From assembly GCA_938092065.1 (NCBI GenBank), contig CALKND010000017.1, forward strand, positions 124,001 through 188,000: a stretch of DNA of 64,000 nt, written 5' to 3'. Position 1 is the first letter of the stretch; every line of letters begins with the position of its first letter. Below, one piece after another: positions 57,900 to 64,000 of the stretch. The notes under the pieces were generated by a model. That model was not told the origin of the DNA. It did not search any database and saw only the letters and a list, made by a program, of their open reading frames with translations. The translations under genes and the position numbers were made by a program. The stretch comes from an uncultured Rhodospirillales bacterium. Its GTDB lineage: Bacteria > Pseudomonadota > Alphaproteobacteria > Rhodospirillales > JABHCV01.

Positions 57900-58928
57900 T
57901 TATGTGCCGTAACCGAGTTTATCAAGGCCCAGCCCATATCTTTTGTTAAGATTCATATTTGACTCTGAGTAAGTTTCTCTAATGATCGTGTTTGTCTCAT
58001 CGCTGAAATGAAGTGCCTCGTTATTCTTGTATAAAATTTTTGGCTGGATTTTTTTTATGATTTTCCGTGCGTGCATTTTTTTATTTTCAGAGATTATGTT
58101 CAATAGGCTCGTTACCCGGATATACTTATGGAGATGTCCAATAAAATCCACCTGCCAGATCAAATAAGATAGGATTGTCGGTTTCCTAACAAAATTTTTT
58201 CTGCTTTCATTGATTTTAATGGAATTAATATTCACTGGTAAAGAGGGTGCCGCTGGATTAGTTGTAATGAGCCCTTGAAAGAGGGAGTCAACAAAAAATT
58301 GCTCGTTGGATTCAAGGTGTTCGTATGGCAGTATATTGATGTCAAATTCAGGGAAGAACTGCTCAAGTGTCAGAGAGATTTCATCATACCAAATTGTTCC
58401 GAAGGGGCCTTTGAAAGGATCATTTCTTAACATTTTAATCAGTTGGTTTTCGTTTTTAGCATATTTACTCCAGTGTATATACTGATAGGCAAAATGGGAT
58501 TGCAGCCATGATGATTGTTCACGTATGGTCAAAAGTAGCGTTTTACTGTGAAAGGAAAACGCGCCAATTTCTTCGATGCGCTTAATTAACCGGGCCAGAA
58601 GAAATTGGTTTAATTCTGCATTGTAGACGCCATATGCTAGGATCGCTTCGTCACTTAGGACTAAATTCTGTAAGTTAGATTTTTCAATTTCTTCAACTAT
58701 TAGCTTTGCATAGTTGTCGATTCTCTGCGTGGAGTTATGAGGATTGTAGCCCTGTAATTTAGGGAGTGGGGGTTCAAAAAGCCTGTCCTGAAAAAAGCGC
58801 AACTCCTCGGAATAATATTTGGATTTGTGACATTTCGCTATTGAAAGAATTTCTTCGTGTGACGCAAAAATGCCCTGTGAGTATTTCGTCGCGGTTTTCA
58901 CGAAACCAGGGTGAATAAGAAGATTCAA
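57900..58928 (-). CDS. Putative sulfotransferase-family protein
   Basis: The 342-residue product starts at TTG 58928 (ggaaag six bases upstream) with LLIHPGFVKTATKYSQG, which resembles the 5'-phosphosulfate-binding start (HxGxxKTATT) of bacterial sulfotransferases; TLLLTIREQSSWLQS resembles the 3'-phosphate strand. The rest is not recognisable. It may be truncated: the reading frame continues past TAA for 42 codons. Codon use is AT-rich compared with the housekeeping genes, suggesting a transferred accessory gene. Confidence 0.6.
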   Translation of the reverse strand: MNLLIHPGFVKTATKYSQGIFASHEEILSIAKCHKSKYYSEELRFFQDRLFEPPLPKLQGYNPHNSTQRIDNYAKLIVEEIEKSNLQNLVLSDEAILAYGVYNAELNQFLLARLIKRIEEIGAFSFHSKTLLLTIREQSSWLQSHFAYQYIHWSKYAKNENQLIKMLRNDPFKGPFGTIWYDEISLTLEQFFPEFDINILPYEHLESNEQFFVDSLFQGLITTNPAAPSLPVNINSIKINESRKNFVRKPTILSYLIWQVDFIGHLHKYIRVTSLLNIISENKKMHARKIIKKIQPKILYKNNEALHFSDETNTIIRETYSESNMNLNKRYGLGLDKLGYGT

Positions 58929-59500
58929 AGTATCTTTCCGAAGTTGTTATTCAAAAATCTGTTTGAACGCTCAGCTTTAAAAAAATAGCGACCAATGTAA
59001 ATAAAAAAACTCAGGGTTAACTACTTTATCAGTTCGGCGGTAAACTTCTTCAATAACTTGAGTAGGCTCCACCCCACAAGCGTTTGCTTGATAAAGACGA
59101 CGAATACCAAAAGGTAAGTTGTGAAGCATAAATTTGTATTCGAAAGCGTTATTGCATTGAAATAGATCAGGTGTTAATGACGCTGAATACTGTTTTTTTT
59201 AACCTGGTGCGATGCAAACAATGCATCACTTAGCCTTTGGACTAGAATTGAAGCACCTTTTTCCCTTGAAATATATAGATGCCGCAGTTGATGCTGATTT
59301 CATAGCCTATAGGTACTTTCATGTTTTTTCTCCTCAACAGTACAAAAAATGAAAAAACCCCCTTTTAACCCCCTCCCTTTTTGGGGGCCTGTAATGGCAT
59401 GTTCAGGGTATGCGGAGGGCTTTCTTTCGCTTAATTTTTTCAAGATTGACTTTTCAAAAGCCCTTGTTCTCTGGGGTGTAGAAGTCTATACAAACTTGAC
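58929..59500. other. 572-base gap with gene remnants before tRNA-Ser
   Basis: No intact gene is visible. It contains the amidase remnant at 58977-59190. Further upstream on the minus strand, 59191-59321, lies a short ATG frame with a strong gaggag site whose product (MKVPIGYEISINCGIYIF) breaks at TAG; a neighbouring frame reads REKGASILVQRLSDALFASH, so a second decayed gene is likely. A C/G-run stretch lies at about 59357-59393. Confidence 0.5.
58977..59190 (-). pseudogene. N-terminal remnant of an amidase / allophanate hydrolase-like gene
   Basis: About 70 codons read without a stop on the minus strand: LPFGIRRLYQANACGVEPTQ then VIEEVYRRTDKVVNPEFFYLHW, then a stop. This fits the N-terminal helices of amidase-signature proteins, especially allophanate hydrolases (…VVEEVYRRI…DPxIFIHLV), but the catalytic Lys-Ser-Ser region is entirely absent. 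No start codon with a ribosome site is visible. It is a fragment left after deletion. Confidence 0.6.
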
Positions 59501-59590
59501 GGGCAGTTGGCCGAGTGGCTGAAGGCGCTCCCCTGCTAAGGGAGTATGGGTTAACGCTCATTGAGGGTTCGAATCCCTCACTGCCCGCCA
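59501..59590 (+). tRNA. tRNA-Ser (GCT)
   Basis: A class II tRNA with long variable arm: acceptor GGGCAGT/ACTGCCC, D-arm, anticodon stem CTCCC/GGGAG with loop CTGCTAA (anticodon GCT), variable arm TATGGGTTAACGCTCATT, T-arm GAGGG/CCCTC with TTCGAAT, and encoded CCA. Length is 90 bases. Accessory and broken genes lie on both sides, so it could have served as an integration target, although no repeated 3' end was seen. Confidence 0.96.
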
Positions 59591-59839
59591 TCACTCATAT
59601 AAACTATTGAAAATATTGATAATTTTTTATATATCTGAAGTAGGGTACATCAAGGGTACACTTTTTGAAGTGGTTGCAATGTGGAAAAGATGTACACCCT
59701 ATGCTTGTAAAGTTTTTTGAAAATGATCTTTATGTTCTTTGTAATTAGATGGCGTATGGGCTGTGGGCATTTATAGAATGATACGGCGGGGATAACCTAC
59801 AGTGGGAGCCGTTTTCTTACTATATGCTATAGTCTTAAA

Positions 59840-60631
59840 ATGAATTATCAAACCGCCTTAGTTTGCCTAACATTTTCTTTCTTTATTGTGATTGCTGGGT
59901 GCCAGACAGAATTCATGACGACAGTTTGGAGTGGAAAGAGTGAAAGCTTTCCTCCTTGCCCAAAGATTACATTAAACGCTCCAATTTGGACAAACTGTCG
60001 AGGTGTTTACTATTTATCTAGTGGCCAGAAGTATCAAGGAATTATTGTCGATGGTAGCCCACACGGAGAGGGAACCCTGATGTTTGAAGCACCACATCCA
60101 TCGGCAGGAGACAAATACATTGGTGAATTTAAGGATGAAAGATCCAACGGACAAGGCACCTATTTTTTTGCCAATGGTGATAAATACGTCGGCGAATTTA
60201 AAGATAGCAAATTTAATGGACAAGGTGCCATTACTTTTACTAATGGTGACAAATACGTCGGTGAATTTAACAATGACAAAAAGAACGGATACTTCATTAT
60301 AATTTTTGCAGATGGAGATGAATACGTTGGTGAAATAAAGGAAGATAAAAAACACGGACTAGGCTCTTACACCCATGCGAATGGAAACAAATACGTTGGT
60401 GAATTTAGAGATGATAAATTCAATGGACAAGGAATTTATATCCGGGCCAATGGCAAGATTATAGAGGGTGTATGGGAAAAGAATAAACTCAAAAATGCCA
60501 AGAGAGGTAGCTTTAATAGTAGAAAAAAAATATCTAACCAAGATCGTTTAAAGCAGATTGAAGCTTTGATGGAAAAAAGTCTAATAACAAAGAGTGAACC
60601 TGTGACAAAGCGCAAAGCTATCATTGATTAG
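59840..60631 (+). CDS. MORN-repeat lipoprotein
   Basis: The 263-residue product has a lipoprotein signal (TFSFFIVIAGC, lipobox IAGC). Residues 60-215 contain about seven MORN units, each like GDKYVGEFKDSKFNGQGAIT, with strong internal repetition at the DNA level (aaatacgtcggtgaattta). The C-terminal 45 residues are basic and polar. MORN repeats bind lipids or make scaffolds in other organisms; here an envelope role is plausible but not known. It follows tRNA-Ser by 250 bases. Confidence 0.83.
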   Translation: MNYQTALVCLTFSFFIVIAGCQTEFMTTVWSGKSESFPPCPKITLNAPIWTNCRGVYYLSSGQKYQGIIVDGSPHGEGTLMFEAPHPSAGDKYIGEFKDERSNGQGTYFFANGDKYVGEFKDSKFNGQGAITFTNGDKYVGEFNNDKKNGYFIIIFADGDEYVGEIKEDKKHGLGSYTHANGNKYVGEFRDDKFNGQGIYIRANGKIIEGVWEKNKLKNAKRGSFNSRKKISNQDRLKQIEALMEKSLITKSEPVTKRKAIID

Positions 60632-60722
60632 ATGTAAATATTGAGAAGAACTGTTAATTGAATCTTAGGCGTAGTTTAAGTGCGAAGTGTAAATCTAGAG
60701 TTAGGTAGGAACTTTAAGTATT

Positions 60723-61427
60723 ATGCGAGTAATTATTTCCATTGCAGTTGCAGTACTGGTCAATGGGTCAGTTTGGGCAAATAGCTTAGAGCTAAATTTT
60801 GAAAATGTTTCGAAACTTCCCATCCATTCATATGAGAATAAAAAAGCCAAAAGTAAAAATTTTTTAGTTACCCAGAAATTAATTTTTACAAACTCAAATT
60901 TAAATTACTATTTGTTTCCTAATTGGTCCGAAACCGAAAGAGCAAATTATCAATTCAGGGCTAGCAAGAAACGGGCAAAAGAATCCTAAAATTTGTCGGC
61001 GAACTCAGAAAACGTAACTCGTTACCAACTTATTTGGTCGGTTTTAGTAGGGGTTCTGTCGACGTTGCTAGTTTTGCCAAAAAGCATCCAGATAAAATCA
61101 AAGGCATTGTGCTTGCGTCTGGTGTTTACACAAATTCCTCGAAGAAAGCAGAGTCTTACTTCTATGCGGCGTATTATTGGCTCAAAAATTGATGTTAATA
61201 CACTCGTTATCCATCACAAAAGAGATGCCTGTAAAGTGACTCAATTTAAGCATGCTAAAAGTTTTTATGATGGTCTCCAGGCCCCAAAAAAACACATTAT
61301 TTTATTTAATGGAGGTGTTCCAACTGGAGGCAAATGTGGACCATTTCATTATCATAGTTACGAAAAAATTGAAGAAGATGCTGCAAAAAAAATTATAGAG
61401 TGGGTAATATCAGATGTTGTTAAATAA
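60723..61427 (+). pseudogene. Frameshifted secreted alpha/beta hydrolase
   Basis: The 5' frame (to 60989) begins with a signal peptide (VIISIAVAVLVNGSVWA). Another frame then reads KFVGELRKRNSLPTYLVGF with the nucleophile elbow GFSRGS, and IKGIVLASGVYTN, until a stop. A third frame supplies KIDVNTLVIHHKRDACKV with the acid Asp and GKCGPFHYHSYEKIEEDAAK with the His. Together they give one hydrolase broken by at least two frameshifts. A related, intact gene starts at 63394. Confidence 0.75.
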
Positions 61428-61454
61428 CTAACTAGAGAAGTCATTTCTCATTTT

Positions 61455-62993
61455 TTACCGTAAATTTAGTAATAGTTGAGAAGTGACTGTGGATGCGCGC
61501 TTCTTTTTTTTATGAGGCCGTTTGCGACTACCAAGTTTTTTGTGAATATTTTTAGCCTTTTCTTTATATCCTTGTATTTCCCGACTTGCTTCAATTTTAG
61601 CACGAGCAGACTTTGCAGCTTGGATTTGATTTACAATGGGCTCTGGGTAATTCGTACCTATTACACATTGCGTTTTTCTTTGCATTGGTAAATTCATTTT
61701 GGAAGGCTCATGAACCCAAGCACTTGACACATTACGTAATTCCGGAAGCCACCGTTTAATAAAGCCACCTGTTTTGTCATGCTCTTGGGATTGTTTGATA
61801 GGGTTGTATATGCGTAACGTATTAATGCCTGTTACACCGGACTGCATTTGTAGTTGACTATAATGAATTCCCGGTTCGTAGTCTGTAAATAGTTGTGCTA
61901 AGTGGTGCCCTGTTTTACGCCAATCAAGCCAAAGATGGTAACTAGCAAAACTCATCAACATGGCGCGCATACGAAAAGTAATCCAACCTTCATAAATAAG
62001 ATTACGCATGCATGCGTCAATAAAAGGGTATCCCGTCAGCCCTTTTTTCCATGCTTGATAGTACTTTTCATTATGTTCGTTTTTTCGTATATCTTCAAAA
62101 GCTGGGTGCATGCATCTAAATTCAATGCTGGGTTGGTCTTCTATTTTCTGAACAAAATGGCATCTCCATGATAACCGAGATCCGAAAGCTGCCAAATTCC
62201 GTTTCCATGTTTTAGAATCTTCATCAGTAAAATATTTACGGTGGTTTTTACTTGATTGATAAACCTCACGTACTGACAACGTACCCCACGTCAGATGGGG
62301 AGATAGACGAGAGCAATATTTTTCGGACTTCCCTGGAGCTGAAAGGTGATAAATGTAATTCTTACTACGTTCGTCAAAAAAGGTCTTTAGGGTTCTAATG
62401 GCGGCTCGACGCCCTCCTTTTTGAGTGATCCCATAAACAAAGCTGCCAAATATTGGATCATCTTTTGATGGTATATCGCCCAATGAAATGCTTGTTACAG
62501 GCACTAATCGCTGAGGTTTTACAATAAGAGGTCTCGCCATTCGAGAACTGCGAATCTTTGACCAATCATCGCGACTAGCAAGATGACGAACAACGCCATT
62601 AGAAGGATATTCATAGAGTGGTACAGATTGATTTTTACACCACTCAATCACTTTTCTATCGCGGCAATACGTCCAGCCATTTCCACTTTCTTCATGCGCA
62701 TAAACACCTTTGATAGAATGGCTCGTATTAAACGTATTTAGTGTCTCAACTATATTTCCTACTCTTACAATAAGTGGTTGACCAAGATTAGTGCAATCAG
62801 TGAGTAACTCGATTAAACAATCATGAATAAAATTCCAGTGGCGACGTGAGGCAAAAGGTTGTCGCCAATAATCTGGTTCTACTACATAAAGTGGTATTAT
62901 AGGCAAACCAACGCGTGCAGCCTCATGTAAGGGGGCATTATCGTGAATTCGTAAATCACGTTTAAACCATACAATATTTACTTTTTCTTTCAC
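61455..62993 (-). CDS. Cryptochrome/photolyase family protein
   Basis: The 512-residue protein opens with NIVWFKRDLRIHDNAPL (photolyase alpha/beta domain) and has the FAD-domain marks FGSRLSWRCHFVQKIEDQPS, KGLTGYPFIDACMRNLIYEG and LYNPIKQSQEHD-like RIYNPIKQSQEHD. The RMRAMLMSFASYHLWLDW part is typical of a proteobacterial photolyase-like group. No Fe-S Cys set is seen. The last 40 residues are very basic (KKLGSRKRPHKKKKRAS), possibly for DNA binding. Repair activity versus signalling cannot be told apart. It stands alone between two hydrolase genes. Confidence 0.85.
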   Translation of the reverse strand: MKEKVNIVWFKRDLRIHDNAPLHEAARVGLPIIPLYVVEPDYWRQPFASRRHWNFIHDCLIELLTDCTNLGQPLIVRVGNIVETLNTFNTSHSIKGVYAHEESGNGWTYCRDRKVIEWCKNQSVPLYEYPSNGVVRHLASRDDWSKIRSSRMARPLIVKPQRLVPVTSISLGDIPSKDDPIFGSFVYGITQKGGRRAAIRTLKTFFDERSKNYIYHLSAPGKSEKYCSRLSPHLTWGTLSVREVYQSSKNHRKYFTDEDSKTWKRNLAAFGSRLSWRCHFVQKIEDQPSIEFRCMHPAFEDIRKNEHNEKYYQAWKKGLTGYPFIDACMRNLIYEGWITFRMRAMLMSFASYHLWLDWRKTGHHLAQLFTDYEPGIHYSQLQMQSGVTGINTLRIYNPIKQSQEHDKTGGFIKRWLPELRNVSSAWVHEPSKMNLPMQRKTQCVIGTNYPEPIVNQIQAAKSARAKIEASREIQGYKEKAKNIHKKLGSRKRPHKKKKRASTVTSQLLLNLR

Positions 62994-63393
62994 TAGAACA
63001 AAATAGCAACAGTTTGAAGATTATTCAAATAAAGTTTTAATGTTTAACTATATTTTAATTGGCAAAACAAAACTTGCATCTTTCATGAACAAAAATTAAA
63101 CGTTTTTTTAAAAAGAAGCTCAGCCATGAGCTTTTTGTTGTCACTTCTTTTCTTAATTTGTTGTTTTTCTATATCTACAACATTCAAATTAATAATTGGA
63201 TATTTGGCTGAAAATGTCGAGGAGGGTCTGAGTTTGCTGGTTTACAGGCAGCTTTATATTTAAACTCTTACAAAATTAGCAGAATGCCATGACGTGTTTT
63301 TCTTGAACCAAAGGACTTTGTGCAAGTAGTATCCACAAGAATTTTATTACTCTGATATTTTAAAAAATTAAACTTGAGCGGGGTTTTTTTTTC
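62994..63393. other. 400-base gap before the last hydrolase gene
   Basis: An AT-rich spacer holding the photolyase promoter region at its left and a terminator-like hairpin at 63116. Near 63210-63350 a plus-strand frame reads EFAGLQAALYLNSYKISRMP, TGA, RVFLEPKDFVQVVSTRILL, suggesting a small decayed coding piece, but no family is recognised. Confidence 0.45.
63116..63136. terminator. Orphan terminator-like hairpin
   Basis: AAGCTCA GCCA TGAGCTT followed by TTT forms a compact stem-loop on the plus strand; on the minus strand it is followed by CTTTTT, so it is bidirectional. No intact gene ends into it on either side within 100 bases, which fits a lost neighbour. Confidence 0.55.
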
Positions 63394-64000
63394 ATGCTTT
63401 TTGGAAAACTAAAACTTTTGATAGTGGCAGTAGTACTCACTGTTGTGATGGAATTCCAGCCTTTGAAAGCTGAAGAAGTTAAAATAAAACATGGCGACCT
63501 CACTCTTAACGCCAATCTTAACCTTGCCCCCGGTATGTCTTTAGCCGACGGCATTGTTTTGATGTTGCATGGTACTTTGGCCCACAAGGACATGGAATTT
63601 ATGCGCGGTCTCCAGGATACGTTAGTGGAGAGAAGCATTTCCAATTTAGCTTTTAATCTTAGCTTAGCCCGGGATAACCGCCACGGTATGTTGGATTGTT
63701 CTGGACCACACCGGCATAAGGACACCAACGCAGTTAAGGAAATAGGATTGTGGGTGGATTGGCTAAAAACCAAGGGAGCAGGCGCAATTACAATTTTGGG
63801 ACATTCTCGTGGTGGTAATCAAGTAGCACGATATGTAGCTGACAATCCTGACGCCTCTATCAGACGTACAGTACTAATTTCACCTGGAACGTGGAAGCCC
63901 GAAAAACTGTCCCGCAATTACAAGAAAAATTACAAAAAAGATTTAGTTCCACTTTTAGAAAAAGCTAGGGCTTTAGTTAAGATTAATCAGGGTGATAATT
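63394..64000 (+). CDS. Secreted alpha/beta hydrolase (partial, runs off the window)
   Basis: From ATG 63394 the frame stays open to the window end (202 codons). It has a signal peptide (LLIVAVVLTVVMEFQPLKA), an oxyanion region in GIVLMLHGTLAHKDMEFM, and the nucleophile elbow ILGHSRGGNQVARYVAD, typical of the alpha/beta hydrolase fold; the acid and His lie beyond the window. It is secreted. Substrate unknown. It is similar in layout to the frameshifted hydrolase at 60723. Confidence 0.8.
   Translation, partial: MLFGKLKLLIVAVVLTVVMEFQPLKAEEVKIKHGDLTLNANLNLAPGMSLADGIVLMLHGTLAHKDMEFMRGLQDTLVERSISNLAFNLSLARDNRHGMLDCSGPHRHKDTNAVKEIGLWVDWLKTKGAGAITILGHSRGGNQVARYVADNPDASIRRTVLISPGTWKPEKLSRNYKKNYKKDLVPLLEKARALVKINQGDN

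Overview
The window reads as a chromosomal segment of a free-living, probably marine alphaproteobacterium with moderate G+C and AT-rich intergenic DNA. Marks of that class are the block hisG-hisD-UPF0262-LMW phosphatase-infA-maf-rng-yacG, a short-form HisG with a separate HisZ, an RpoH-type sigma factor, pyrB next to a pyrC-like gene, and topA-rnr-rpmG synteny. I see no rRNA, CRISPR array, insertion sequence or prophage. A Rhodospirillales/SAR116-like origin is a guess from gene order only.

Layout. 1-2.4 kb: end of an unknown membrane protein, tRNA-Thr, a small basic protein, murA, and a cold-shock gene facing murA. 2.7-8.4 kb: a dense co-directional run of histidine biosynthesis and RNA/translation genes, closed by a hairpin and tRNA-Phe. 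8.6-12.7 kb: a five-gene same-strand cassette (DUF350 membrane protein, DUF1190 lipoprotein, ATP-grasp glutathionylspermidine-synthase-like enzyme, SpeD-like pyruvoyl decarboxylase, DUF3326 protein) that looks like an uncharacterised polyamine- or amine-conjugation system. 12.7-16.1 kb: a four-gene minus-strand cassette resembling the Vibrio zrg zinc-uptake operon, with a Zur-like operator in front of its His-rich gene. 16.5-25 kb: DUF445, metY, peroxiredoxin, MFS transporter, yciB, and an overlapping minus-strand set ending with a JAMM protease, threonine aldolase and MnmH. 25-32.2 kb: rluD, rpoH, a membrane-anchored predicted pseudokinase with its partner membrane protein, purA and hisZ.

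32-45 kb is mostly minus strand: envelope proteins (ChaN-PDZ, M1 peptidase, glycosyltransferase), a broken divK, rpmG, an S41 protease, rnr and topA. 46-49.5 kb carries plsY, a pyrC homologue lacking metal ligands, pyrB and ruvX. A 666-base hole between topA and plsY, where dprA often sits in this class, holds what look like decayed N-terminal dprA pieces. 49.6-55.3 kb is plus strand: an SH3-domain secreted protein, gatCAB, a DsbA-family isomerase and a glutathione transferase.

55.5-64 kb is accessory in character: two sulfotransferase-like genes, an amidase/allophanate hydrolase remnant, tRNA-Ser, a MORN-repeat lipoprotein, a frameshifted alpha/beta hydrolase, a photolyase-family gene, and the start of a second alpha/beta hydrolase that runs off the window. 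Gene decay recurs (divK, dprA region, amidase, hydrolase), which suggests ongoing gene loss. All calls come from reading the sequence; no database search was run.
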